This document shows, one piece after another, positions 1 to 13,900 of a stretch of 64,000 bases of DNA. This DNA is from Symsagittifera roscoffensis (Eukaryota; Xenacoelomorpha; Acoela; Convolutidae), in the NCBI RefSeq assembly GCF_963678635.1, contig NC_087068.1, positions 55,956,467-56,020,466 of the forward strand. Direction: 5' to 3'. The notes below the pieces were generated by a model that did not search any database, was not told the origin of the DNA, and saw only the letters and a program-made list of their open reading frames with translations. Each line of letters opens with the position of its first letter. Position 1 is the stretch's first letter. The position numbers and the translations under genes were made by a program.

Positions 1-787
1 AAATGTTGAATCAGATGGTGAAGCAAAAAGAGGGAGCTTGTTGTTGATTATGATATTAAAGTGTTCAAATTGATTTGGATTCACGTATGATGATGTGCTT
101 ATGTTACTTCTTTACTTGAAGTGCTGATATAAAGACTAGTGGGCTAAAAAGTTGAATTAACAATGTTTTACAAATTCGTTATAATCTAGCGAAAAGTTAC
201 CAAAAAAAACAGGAAATTTTCTTGGCTTAAGCAAACGCATTTGTAGTGAACCGAAAAGGAATTGAAAAGTCAGACTGTTTGAATACAAAATGATAACAAA
301 AACCCAAATTGTTTTGAAATGGCAATTTTTTCATCACTAAAAAATGAATATTTTAAATATTAATGTCCGTAAAATATTACTAAGAAAAGAATAATACTGC
401 GCAAATTGCACAGATTGTTCAGACCGTAGCCTTGAAAAATACAGCAAAGTTTCTGAAATTAATATACTTTTTTTGCGTCGTGTGATTAAAGGATCTGAAC
501 GAAAAACTACAGTTTAGGCATACTCGCCAATCATAGTAAAATAGGCAAATTGGACATCAATTTTGTAGAAAAATGACTAGAAAACCTAAAAATTGTTTTC
601 TGAAAAATCGCAGAATTTGAAGTTTATCGTATTTGATTCCTGAATTTTCGCTTCATAAATATAAAAAAATAGCTTTACTCGACTAAATTTTTGAGCCTTA
701 AATTTAGAATAAATCAGCTATTTTTATACTGCTCGCTTGCTTTATCCGCTCAAAGGTGTACAAAAAAAGCACCATATTCAAATTAAG

Positions 788-2345
788 CGGGAACTAGAAT
801 TTCTTCCCCTAAACAAATTTTTTAGGAAATTTTGCCGACATGCTCATTTCTGACATATTCAAGGCTGAAATAGTCAAATTCATGGAAATTCAAATAAAAC
901 TCGACACAGAAAACTTTTTCGGAAATAATAAATAATCGAATCACGACTAAAAAAAGCTTTAATATGCTATTTGTCCGATGATTGTTTGTGGAACTTGATT
1001 TTGCGTGGAAAAACAATAAACATTAAAAAATAAACACGCGAATACAAAATTGCCCTATATTTTCAATGTCGGAACTATTATCCACATTTGAAAGAACCCT
1101 TTCTGCACTATTTATGTGATTAGTTAACTAAAAAAGATAACATATTTTGCGAGGAGAAATACAAAAAGCAAAGTGAAATAGTAAAAGGGATTCCAAAAAA
1201 TTCCTTTAAATTATCGTCGTGGTTGGGTGATTCATAGATAAAGCAAAACTTTTACCGTATCCATTGCTTGAAAAGTCATTTTCCGTCAAAACGCTTAAAT
1301 TTTTTCACTTGCGAGAGCAAGTGACTTGTAATCGGGAACTAGAATTTCTTCCCATAAACAAATTTTTTAGGAAATTTTGTCGACATGCTCATTTCTGACA
1401 TATTCAAGGCTGAATTAGTCAAATTCATGGAAATTCAAATAAAACTGCTTTTTAGTAGATGTGGGATAGTAATTAATGTTTTCAAATATTTTTATTGTAA
1501 AAACGTTGATATTTTGGTTATGTGGTTTGCTTCCTAACTTCTGACGACTGATGTTATGTTGTTTTTTCAACGGTTAACAACTTTTCTCTACTGATAGCCA
1601 GTCAATTGTATTTTTGCCCAGTAAGATATTGCATAGGATTTTTTCAAAATTATTACAAAGCTTAATGAATAAAAAGTTCAAAAGTGTGAATTATTTTAAA
1701 TTTGTAAAAATGCTTCCTACAAACAGTTTTTTTAAAAAAATGTTAATTTATGTGTCTAAATGAATACTTGTAATTTGAGCCAACTGGATAAATAAATACA
1801 TTTTTACTCCATGGGTGTCTTATAAACACAACCCGTTTTGACACTAAGAATCATTAGAGTTTTAGAGCTTTAACAAATTTTGCATCATTTTTAAACTTCG
1901 CGTGTAAATTTGTTCAATTTTCAACTTCTCTTAACAGATGTGAGCTATCAAGCGTAGTTTCAGGTTACGCAGGTCACTTCTGTTCTAACCTGTTTCTCAA
2001 ATAAACATGCTCATTTTGGTGCTCCTTCTGTTGTGTAGTTTCGGCAGTTTAACAGCATTTTTTGCGACATATTCGATTCCTGTAGAAATCATTTTTTGTC
2101 AAAATGCGTTAGCTGTTTCACATTCATTTTTTCACTAATCGGGAACTTTTTATCCCGTAAATTGACTTTCTAGGAGATTTTGCCTGCATTCTCATTTTTG
2201 ACATGCTCAATTTCGTGGAGTCTTAAATAAAACCAATTCTTAGTTCACATGCGGTAGTAATTAATTTTTTCAATTTTTTTGAACAAGCGATATTTGCTTC
2301 CTAAATTCTGACGGCCGATTGTCCGTTGTTTTTTCAACGGTCAAA
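788..2345. repeat. Diverged direct-repeat family in AT-rich noncoding DNA
   Basis: A block of about 114 bp at 788-901 recurs almost unchanged at 1333-1446 and in a more diverged form at 2140-2234. The similarity between the second and third copies extends further on both sides (roughly 1285-1590 against 2095-2350), and scraps continue to about 2500. All copies are in the same orientation. No open reading frame is shared between them, so this is read as a noncoding repeat of unknown origin. Positions 1-787 show nothing else recognisable. Confidence 0.7.
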
Positions 2346-2462
2346 AATTTTTCGTACTTTTTCTGCCGACTTGCTCATTTTTGAAAACTCAAAAAAAAAA
2401 CTATCCAGTTCACGTGGAGTAGCAATCAATTTTTCCAATTATCAATTTGATGTTTTTTTTGG

Positions 2463-3587
2463 ATTTGTGGTTTTCGTCCTAAATTTTGTCGACTGCTTTT
2501 CCATTATTTTCAAATGCACTTTATACTATCTGGTAAGTTTTTTGAGTGATTCTTTTTCGAAGCTGGGGCCTTTTCTATTTTTGGTTCAAATCGTTTCTAC
2601 TTTAATTGAAAGTTCTCTGTCTTGATTTTACAATTCTCCAACCTTCTAGTTTACAACTGTAGGCTGTAGAATATTTACTAACTCCTGTTCTTAGTAATTT
2701 TAAATTTTTTCATTTAAAAATTTCCGTTAAACGGGTCCAGCTTATGTTATATTAGATCAGTGAACTTGTGTTCCGCAGTTTAAAGGGAGAATTGAGTCAA
2801 ATTCTTTTGCCTGTTTAAAAAAAACTTTCGAAGAAAAACAATTTAAAGAAAAAATCGAAGAAAAACATTCTTCGTCTACTTTCGTTTTCGGCTTCACGAG
2901 GGACGATCCAAGTTTTTTCAACTTAGTTGCCGCTCGCTCATTGAGTAGCAATGCTTGTTAAGGCTGTTTATCAACATCGTCCGATACGAAGGCGTGAAGT
3001 TTTGTAGAGAATTTTTGGAAAATTATTTTTTATCTGAATTTTGCAAAAAATGATTTTTTTTCGGATAAGGATTTTTTTCTGGTGGTTTGCTGTTTAATTT
3101 ATCCCGGTTGACTTTCCATTTTTTTTTCAGATGCTATTCATATTATCTAGTAAGCTTTTCGAGCAGTTTTTCTAGTTTTAGGTTCAAACGGTTTCTACCA
3201 TAATTGAAACTTTCTCTGTCTAGATTTAGAATTGTCTATTCTTCTATTACACATCTGTAGCTTGTAAAAAATTTACCAACTATTATTTTTAGTAATTCTA
3301 TAAATTTATATTTCTTTATTTCGGCTAACAGGTTCGGCTTATGTTATATCGGATTAGTAAACTTATAAATCGCAGTTTCAAGGGCGAATTGTGTTAATTG
3401 CTTCTGCCTGTTTCAGAAGAGATTTTTTTTCTTAAAAGTTTTTTATAGCTTGTCTTCTTTTTCGTTTTCGGCTAAACAAGGGTCGAGCCAAGTTTTTTAG
3501 CCTTTGCTGCCAATCGGTTAATGATTCGCAATGCTTGTTGAGGCTGTTTATAAGCATCGTCCAATACATAGCTATGAAGTTTTTAGA
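2463..3587. repeat. Tandem duplication, two diverged ~0.53 kb copies
   Basis: Copy one (about 2463-3010) and copy two (about 3079-3587) share a colinear series of short identical blocks. Examples are the block around 2590/3190, the block around 2735/3330 beginning with a GGCTTATGTTATAT-like word, and the block around 2945/3525 containing GCAATGCTTGTT. Indels break any common reading frame. This is an old local duplication in noncoding DNA. Confidence 0.65.
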
Positions 3588-4024
3588 GAGTTTTTTGAAC
3601 GTTAAAGCTATTTTTCAAATTAGTTTTTTTGGAAAAAGATAACTTTCTTTTTTTTCTTTCCAATGTTTTAATTGTATCGCAAGTGTTGCGAAGCTCCACT
3701 TTGCGTCTGTGATTAATTTTTTGTCTTTATCTTCTCAAGAGTCATGAACGCAGAGAATACTTTAAGAAGAAAGATCATATATAAAGAGCTTTGAGGTGAT
3801 ATTCTTTCTTTTAAACTCAAAAACTGAAGTCTTTCTAAAAACAAATGTGTTTTTTTTTTCTATCTCGTTGCATTCATGCCTCCAACTGTCTGGTGGCTAT
3901 GTTTTGACTCTTTTGACGCTATTCTTAGTCTCAGTGTAAACACTTGAAAATTTAAGCTCTTTTCCATTTTTCCCATCCTCTAAATTTCCATCTTGAGAAA
4001 CTACTTTAAAATGGGGGCTATTTT

Positions 4025-4340
4025 CACATGCGCGAAGGACCGAATTGGCAAAAAAACTTGTGGGCGAAGGACCGAAAACAAAATTAGCCGAAAGTCAATT
4101 TTTAAAAAGGAGCAATTGCTATTGAATTAAAATGAATTAAATGAAGCAATTAAATATAAAATTTGTTCCAATTCGGCGTCGGTCAGTGACAATTTGAAAA
4201 TTTTGCATATTTCTGCCGTTTTTATATTCGGTCAATATCAATATTCAGTCCCTGGAAATGCTTACTTTCTTTCTAAAATTTAGATTACTGAAATCTGACT
4301 GGCTGATTTTTTTTTGCGCATTCGGTCCTTCGCGTATGAG
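4025..4340. mobile_element. MITE-like inverted-repeat element
   Basis: The 15-bp word CGCGAAGGACCGAAT at 4031-4045 is matched by its reverse complement at 4320-4334. Neighbouring bases (CACATG and CTCATA) also pair approximately, giving terminal inverted repeats of about 20 bp around a 316 bp AT-rich body. A partial third copy of the motif (GGCGAAGGACCGAAAA) lies at about 4062. No coding capacity is seen. The boundary and target duplication are not certain. Confidence 0.6.
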
Positions 4341-4946
4341 GGATTCCACCCTTTAAAATTGTCATATCATAATATGACGCGTTTGGCCATAATTACCATA
4401 CAACAACTATGAAAACAGAATTTTAGAAAGATGCGGGGAGTTGAAAAGTTTAAAATGTTCATCAAGGTTGGTCTGCAAGTTTTGCACATGTAATTATATG
4501 ATAGAGATAATTTTACTGCCGAGAGCTGCAACGAAGTTACAGCTGTAAGAAGAAAACAGTAATCGATCACCAATATCTATTTACCTTGCAAGATATTGCA
4601 AAATTCTGGCTGTTTTGAGATGTCTTATCGGTGACGGAAAGCGGTTAACTCTCGCTCGAAAAGATGTTGGATCGAGACACATACATCATGATCTGTCATA
4701 ATGCACTGAAATTTAGAAATGAATAACAATAAGCAAAAACTTCATAATTTTCTATGAAATTTCCACAACTGTTTTCCGCAAAAAGCTGAACTGCTCGATT
4801 GTTTTCTCATTTCTTCTTTTTGATGGTTCACTACTTACTAAATATTGGAGATCGACCAAAAAAACAAAACAAGTGCGAAAACAGAATACGATTTAATTTA
4901 GAACAAATTTTGAGAACTCATTCAAGAAGATTCAAAAGAAAAATGT

Positions 4947-7900
4947 TCACATCGATAAAATTGTAATGATTAGAATCAAACCAATGAAATATGCTGGAGC
5001 TGCGTTGTCATTGAATTGTTTCGATGAAGTAACCTCAGTTGGCTCCGACACTTCAGTTATGTTAATTGCACTTGTCGTTTCTGCAGAATTTTCTTCGTCT
5101 TGTCTGTTGCCTTTTTTTGCCTTTCCATGATTTTTGTCAACTTTGACTCTGCCGGTGGTTCCTCCGTCCTTGTCGAATAGATCTATGTAGTAAGCTACTC
5201 TAGCAGCTCCACTCCTTACAGGCGGTTCTTTACCACATATGAGATCTCCGTAATTGATGACCCCGTAGAGACAAACAGCCTGTTTCTCTTCATTTACTAG
5301 GAATATGGGACCACCGCTGTCGCCTAATTATAGAATCAAGACTTGAAAGAATTGAGGATGCTCACAAAGGCTAGAAATAAAAAAGCGAGGAAACGGAATA
5401 ATAAAAACCAAAAATTTAGAGAGAAGGGGCTCTACAATCAGGGGAGGATCTAGAATATTTCAAGAAATCTGCGAGGAAACAGTCATCTTTTCAGAAGAGA
5501 AAACTTAACATAAGAAAAATGGCATTTGATATGAGATATTCAATATTAATATCAAAATAGCCCTGAAATATCCCAAGTTTAGCTCTGCAAAACAATTTGA
5601 GTTATACATGAATAATCGCTGGAAAATAGCTATCACTGGCATGCTACACAAAAAGCGATAATTAACGGTGGGACTTAAGCCCGGGCTATAATTTATTTAT
5701 TCTGTACAATAGAACAATGTTTGAGACTTCTAGAATTGAGTTTTTTTGCTTCATCTTAACTCGCTTGTCTAATTTTGCAGTGGTTGCTGATAAAAATTTT
5801 GGCCTTATTAAACCACCAATTTTGATATCTCATAGCATCTGCACTTTCCTTTAATTTTTTTAATCCGTAAAGATGACTTTTTTCGTTGACTCCTTGGAAA
5901 AAATTGGATTTGGATTCGTGAAACTTGGTTTTTTGGATTTCATGTTCTGTTGTTTTTGATTCATCAAATACAGGAGCAAATATTGATTCAAAAGTGGTAT
6001 AATACAATAATGAGGTTTCATTGACATTGGTAATACCTTTCTTCTAAATGTTTATTTTTTTGTCAAAAAAGTTTTTTAACTTGATGAAAGTTCAAGTTGA
6101 TGCATTTCATCATGAAATATTTGAAAGTAGAACATTTGTTGTTTTAGTTTAGCGGAGTTTCACACTAGTTTTTTTTTGCTGCTGGAGCTGATATTTTTTT
6201 GCTTAGATCGATTTAATTTGATGGGAAATGATTTCCGCATTTTTTACCAACCTGCACAACTGGCCCCAACATGCTTGTCATTATTTCTCTCCTCCTCGCC
6301 CTCTTGACTACCATAGCACACTAGGGATCCATTTGGACTCTTGTATTCATCATAATGAGCCCTACACAGTGTCTCATTCAATTCATGTATCTGTACCTCC
6401 TTTAAAGAAAAGCTGTTAAGTGCATTCTGTTTCATACAGTTAAGGGTGAATGAAGTGCCTAAGATCTCAGCTTCTGGGTTAAAAAAAACTTGGCCCATCT
6501 TCGTCAACAGTGTGGTGGTGTAATGCTCACCATGATCTGCTGCGCTCTGCTCATATCACCATAAATTCAAGCGATGAGAAAAATTTTCATAAAAGTTTTT
6601 TTTTGAAAAATGACGGCATGTTTATGCTTGTTGTGGTCTTTTTTGAGACCGTTTCTTTAAATCGAATGAGAATTTTTTAATGAAAAAATTCTTTTTACCT
6701 CATGGAAATATTAATTTTTTGAGTTGAAGTGAAGCTACCTAATTGATGATATGTTACTACTATTTGATTGAACAAATTTTTTTTGAAACAGTAATTGGGC
6801 ATTCGGAGCATTCTAGGTTCTACACAGAACCGTGTTGTGACTTCAACTTTTTTGAAATTGACTGCCGCTTATAAATTTCTGCGTGACGAAACTTTGCTGC
6901 AGATTTTGGATACAAGTTTTTCGAAAAATTGAGACTTTAAAAATGGTTAGCTCAGATAAATTACTTACGATTTTTTTATCAGGGTACACATAAATACTGC
7001 AGCTCAGAAGCTCAAAAAGAAACCGTTTTCCGTATAATATGCTTCAGATGAGAAATTAAAACGTTTTAAAATTTTTAAAATCGAATTTTTAAAGATTTGT
7101 ATTGTTTCTTACTTTAAACATATACTGTTATTAAATTGTAACTTAAAACCTGAAATCAAAAAAGCCAATTGAGTCAAATGGCCGGGGTATAAAAAGCGGT
7201 AGCTTACCATTAGAAATAAAGTGTCGACATTAGACCCGTCTTCTAATGATGGGATATCTCCCATTCCTAGTTCCCAAATATCCAAGTGTTCAAAGTTTTC
7301 TAACCCAGTTTGTCCTCTACACGCCACCAAAGGTTGTCGATATGCATCGAATTTAAAGGGATTTTGTAGTACCAACATAACCATGTCGTAGCCAATGATT
7401 TGATAATTACTCGTGTATGGACTGAGATAGTAATAGTGACTCAACTGATGAAGTTTGTGACTTTCTCGTTCGTCCCACAAAGAAACCGTATAACCACCTA
7501 AAATTAAGACTGGACTTTTTTCTGACTCGAAAAAAGAAACTTGTTTCTGTTTTTTTTTTGCGCTCTGGATTTAAATAAAAAAAAACCATTGAAAAAAAAT
7601 TTCGATCTAAAAGTCATGTTCACGTGTTTTTACCATTTCAAATTTTATTGTTTGAACTGGGATTTTGGAACCAGATGAAAATAAGTATATAAAATATCCA
7701 ATTATTTTTTTGATAACTATCACTGTAATATACTTAGAATTAACCAATCATGATCCATGACTGAAACTTACAACAATTTGTAAGGCTGAAACTATTTATA
7801 GTTTCAGTCAGGTGAAACTATTTACCTCTCTAGATTACCAGTATGTACTAGATCTATTGAGACTAGGAAACACAAGAGTAAGAATAGGATTGGTATAAGA

Positions 7901-10900
7901 CTAAGAAATTGCACGTATCTACCTCAAAACATCAAAGTTTGCAGTAAATTGGTAACAATTTTCAAATTTTAATGTTTATTCAATACATATAAATACAAAA
8001 AAAAATTTGTTTCTCGAAGGCATTTTTTTGCTATTGTTTTCACTTAAAATAAAAAAACAACTTTTCAAGACATTTCCCTTAAATTCAAATCAAGATCAAC
8101 ATAACTTTTTTAGATTTTGAACTTTTTTTATTGTTACATATTTAGTTAAATTTTATCAAGGCCTATCCTGAAATCTAATTTTATTTATTTAAAATCAGAT
8201 CATGAAGGCTGCCCTTGGATCTTTGAAACTTAAACTTTCTAAATTTTGTTTCATGACTTGTTATTTATTTTAACTTTAAAAATGAGATCAACAAAGCTTT
8301 CTTTGGATCAATTAATAAATTTACCCCACTTCTTAAGCAAGTGCCTATCGATCTGAAATGTCGATTCTTTTTCCATCCCTCATACAGAACCCAGGACTGA
8401 CTCAATTTTTCCAACAAATGAACTTTTCGAATTAGACTGAACAGTGAAGATTTTCGATTACTCGTCCTTCACTTGAACCCTACCTCTTAATTGACCCAGA
8501 CCTAGAACAAACCTTAGAATTAGTAAGATCTGAATTAGTACTTAACAATCTATTTGTGTTCTAATTATACCTAAAAAAACAAAGGAGTTGAATATTTGTA
8601 GATGGCTGTTGATGTAAATATGATTAAAATATAACAAAGTCAGTGTGCAAGCTTTCAAAAAATGATTTCTCGAAAAAACACTTCTATTAAACTTTGGGTT
8701 GTTAGGAGAACAGAATAAAATAGATACTTTAAAAGTTTTGCAGTGTGAAAGAATTTTAAGTTTACTCAATAATGAGTGAAAGAAAAGCTGCATTTGCATG
8801 AAGAGTCATTCAACCACTAAAAGACATAATTCACCGCTACATAGAAGATCACGATGAAAAAATTGTTCACAATTTACCTCAATTTTTCTCTACAGTGGAT
8901 TTTTGCGTCAATAGATCCCTTGTTAAATCACTTAGAAAAATCAAGAATAATGAAATTTTCTCAGTTCTCTAAAAAGACCCCTAACAGAGTAAAAGAAACC
9001 AAAATTCAAAGTTGGAGGTAGAATCAGAATTTCAAAAGTTGATGTTTTTTCCGAAAAGGAAACCAACACATTTTACAGATGAAAATTTGACAACTTCGGC
9101 AAAATCTACACAAAAGCCTCCTACATACATCATCAAAATTCTCAACAGAAGAAAAATGGGAAAAATTTCATGAGAACATGTTCAGAGTGAGGGTAAAACT
9201 TTTTAAAATTAAGTTTCCATCAATCAGTTGTCATGAATTCTTTTACTTTCAATCTTGTTTCTAATGTTTCCTATACTTGCTAGCCGAATAAAAGTCTTTC
9301 TTTTTTTACAAATTTTGTAAACGGACAAGTACATTGAAAACGAGAAAGGATGGTTGTTATTTTAGAGATATCACAGCGATTTTCATACCAAAACATTACA
9401 GCGGTAAAGTTTACATACTTAGATGGTAGAGAAAGTTCTGAGGAGAAAATAAAATTTGAACCAATGGATCTTGAACCAGGATTGTATCTAAATTTTTCTA
9501 ATATAGTTTTAGCCATGAACAACGAAAATCGATAATGTCTAGGTGCACAAGCACTTTTGAATATAACTGAGTTTGTGTATCAGCTGCAAAATAACTGCTA
9601 GGAGAGCTGTTTGTCGCCCCTATGTTACAACAAGGAAAGCAAAGCAGTTTAATAAAAGTTTTCCAGCTCTTCCTATGGAAGATTTTCAAATCACTCTAAA
9701 TCAGATTTCGTTTTGAGTGCACTACAGGATACACCTGAAGAGTTGCATTAATCAGAACTTAGTGGAGAAAACTTGAGCTTAGATATGTTTTTTCCAAAAT
9801 CTCTGGGTGCAAGTGATGGAATTGATAGTCTCGGGAGAAAGATTTTTAAATGTTCAAAGCGACAACTTGGAAAAGTCGCGAAAAATGATGTGCTTGCTAT
9901 CAATTTTTTGAAGTAATTTCGTGTTTATCTCTTTTTTTTTGTAAGGGTAAATGATTGCAGAATAGTTATTATTCGATGCAGTACAATCAGAAGTCGAGCA
10001 GAAAAATATCATTCAAAATATAAAACAAGTCATAATTCAAATTAAACCAAATATTGCCATTCCATAAACACTGAAACCTTTCCAAATCTATTCCATATCC
10101 TAATATATTGCTGACTCTATACCCAATGTTACTACATAGCCTGAAGACCTGTGTTCTCTTCCCTATCCTAAAACATGACAGTCTGCAGGAACCATGCTCC
10201 CAGCTCAGCTGCAGGGTCTACTACTACAGCTTCTAAGATCATTCCTCAGGCTATCTCGTCTGAGCTGCTCGGTGCAGCTGGTAGGTCTCAACTGTGTGCT
10301 AGCCAACGAGTGTTTCGCGAGGCAGCTGTTTCAGCTCTCAAATAAGTTTTTAATAATTCGGAAACTGAAGAAGTGCTTCTGGTTGATGCTAGCAATGCAT
10401 TTAAGGAGCTCAAAAGACATCTTGTTTTGCTGAACGTTTGTTTTGAGTGTCCAGCTATGGCTACGTTTCTCACCAAATTTTACAGAAAGCGTGCAAAGTT
10501 GTTTGTAGACGGAGAAGTGCTTTCGTAGCCAGAAGGTACTACTAAGGGCGGGCCTGGAGGTTTGTCTATGTATCGTATTGCTCAGCTCTGTTACTTCTCA
10601 ATAAACCAATCCGAGACCTTGGTTAACAATTTTGGTGTGAGCATGACTTTGCTGCATGTCGAAATTTTGAACAAGTGAAGTAATGGTGAGAAGCGTTGAT
10701 ACAAGTGAACTTGAGAGTTTATCTCACAACGCTGAGACAAGGCCACACTGTGCTTTGCAGCTTTTTACGCATAGTTTCAATCCGAACTGGAATAACGCAA
10801 TGAGAGTGATCCACTATAGCCACAATAAGTTTTATGGTAGTCTCGCCAAACTGAAAAGAAAAATCTGAACAACGTTTTGACTAAGCTGACTGGTAGAGTG

Positions 10901-13900
10901 ACACCAGGAGACACTGAAAGATCTGTTGTAGAGCTTCCGGCAAGACTGGGTGGTTTGAAAATCATCAATACAAAACTCATGTCGGTCAGACACTCAGGGA
11001 CTCCGAGAGACTCCGTTAGGCTCTTATTGAGAAATTTTAACCAGCGATACTGATTTAGACGGAGTTGCAAGTAGGCAGATACGAACATCTACTGAAAGAC
11101 AGAAGGAAAACGAACGGAGTGCCGAAAGAAAGAAAGATGTTGTGTTGCTTTCGCTTGTCGGTACTCCATGCTCTAGGCATTTGAACTGGCTCACAACGCT
11201 GTCGTTAGATGAACATGGTTTTGCCTGAGTAAAGCAGCATTTTGGGATGCATTGTGCTTGCGATATAACTGGCCGCTGAAAGATGTCCCTTCTCACTGTG
11301 TTTGTGGAAAAACTCTTCCTTTATGAGTTGCTTGTCTTGTCCTACTGGAGGCTTCTCCTCTAATTGGCATAATGAAATGAGAGATAACATCAGAAGTGAT
11401 GACTGAAATTTGTCTTATGTTGAAGTCGAACCGCCGTTAGAGCGTTTCTATGGCGAGTTTTTCAATCCTTGCGCCAAAACAAAGTTTGATACTCTGCCAA
11501 GTGAACACAGTAAACACGACGCCTCAGAAAAAACAAATGCTATGAGACGAGCAACATTTCAGAGAAATTGAACATAGTTCATTCACATCTCCTGTTTTTT
11601 CGTGCACGGATGGCATGGGTAAACTTGCTACCACGTTTTACAAAAGACTTGCCTCGATGATCAGTAAGAAGAAAGAAACAACATCATATAGTGAAGTGCT
11701 TTGGTGGATTGGATTTCATCTTGGATTTGCGCTTCTCAGATTTTTGATCATGTGTATTTGTGGATCCCGTTCATCACATCGGAGTCCGACACTTGATTGG
11801 GTTGATCAAATAACTCTTGAAGCGCGCTCGGAGGACATCAGCAAATTTATTTGGATAAATATTTTATGATATTTGTTAGCTGTTGTAGTTTTTTCGAATG
11901 TGACGTCACCACCGCAAATTTTGGGTATAAAGATAACTTTCCAAGGCAATTGAAGTACAGTCCGCATTGGAAATTGAGGTTTACGTTGTGATGCTAACCG
12001 TTGTTTTTGAACCAGACGCGAATATAATCAATTCAAATCTACTGATGCTGATAATTCAACTATTGCAAAACTTGATTGGGAAGAAGTGTAGCTCGATTTT
12101 GTGAGCTTTAATGTGAAACTAGATTTTCAATCCAAAATTACACTAGGTTTCAATGGATTTTCTTGTTAAACAAAACTTCAATCTTGGCCGGGTAGTGTTT
12201 CAGTTGGTAAAACTTCGGTTTTATACTTTTCTTCATTTCTAGAAGTTGCAAAACAAGGTTTGTTTTTCCAATAAAATCTTAAACCTGTTTTGTTTTTCAG
12301 CCATCGTTTAAACCCTTTGAAACTGTTTTTCACCCTTGAAACTGTTTTGAAACTTCTCCATCTTATCAACCAAAATCTTCAATCTGTAAGGGGTTCTGTT
12401 TCAGCCACTCCTGATACACCGCCGGGAAGTTCCCTTATAATCACCCATGTGATTGCATCAAATTTTTTTCGTTCATCAGAAAAGTACTTTCAATATGGAA
12501 CATGTTCAGTTTTGTTCAATAGTGAGACCCCTTAGTTTTTTTCTTATATTTGTCTGGTCCAAGCTTTCTTTTTCAAGACAAATGCTTACATCTTGGTCAC
12601 TTTCTCTCTGATTCATCGCTAAAACCCCCAGCATTTTTTTTCTAATCACTTCGGAGTTTGTAAACATTTTTTTGTTCGTCATATAAAATGTTTAGTCAAT
12701 AATGGGTTTTGTTTCAGTCATCCAACCCGGGTGTTTTTCTTGCCTTAACAATAGTTAATGCAAAAAACTCACCTCACAAAATTTTCCGTCTGGACCGAAA
12801 TCTGTTCTAATCGTTGATGTAACACCGAATATTTTCCTTATATTTGCCCTATAATATTCACTGAAATTTTTGTCGTCAAAATATTTTATGAAACTTGGTC
12901 GGAATTTGTTTCAACTATTGCTAAAACTCGGAGTATTTTTGTTTTTCAAATTTTAGTTACTGCAAAACATGTTTGTCCTCAAACAACACTCTCAGCTTGG
13001 GCCGGTTTTTGTTTCAGTCATCCAAGTTACACTGGGTAATTTACTTGCATGTAAATTAGTTAACGCAGCAAAAGTTTTTTAAGCAAACGAGGATAGCCAA
13101 TCGAAGATTGGAAAAGAGTAATAAACACAAGTAAACATAAAAAAAACTGATTTTCTTTAAAAATCTCAACTTTCGAATTTCAAAGAAAAAAACTGACGAC
13201 CTTTCAGCTCTTTGAATTTGTTATTAATTTTTGATTGGCGCTTTTTGATAACATGAACACAACTTGGGAAAACGGGATCAATAGGTGATGTTTTCAGTCC
13301 GCTGGGAAATCTAAAAAAATAAAATCCACTTTCACGTTTTTTCGTGCAATTACTACGTTTATATTTGGAGAAAATTTTATACGTCACTTTCAGCAGATGA
13401 ATTTCAATTGAACTCAAAAAATGCCTTATATCTAGGTGCATCAAAATTTAATACTTTTTCCTGAAAAAAAAAACAAAAAAATCAGCAATACCTATATAAG
13501 AGTCTTCACTACATTCATTACTCTTGAAAATTTTATAGAGGACCTGGGGGTTCTGTTCTAGTCCTTGCTAAAACCCCCATTATTTTCGTTAACTTTGTCG
13601 TACAATCTGCGTTCGAAAATTGTTTGTTCGTCAAAAAATTTTCAACCCGGGTCAGGTTCTGTTTCACTGGTCCATCAAACCACGACTACTTTAATTGTCG
13701 TTTTTTAGTTGTCGATTTAGGACACCAGAGAAAAATTTGCTTAACAAATCAAATGCACTAAAAGTTTAATCGGGACCGGTTTATGGTTTAGTCAATGCTG
13801 AAACCCTGAGTATTTTCCTTGCCCATTACGAGGCCAAACTGTGCACTGCATAGGCGCACAAGTTTGTGTCTGAATGTACCTGGATTCCAGAGACAAGTCT

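Noticed and set aside
5756-6007. 83-residue leftward ORF within intron 6 of the protease gene
   Set aside because: No family resemblance, and it lies between two well-supported exons without splice signals of its own.
6244-6507. Full-length 87-residue ORF as a separate gene
   Set aside because: Only its 3' part (6252-6399) is the protease exon. The upstream part belongs to the intron judging by phase and by alignment with S1 proteases.
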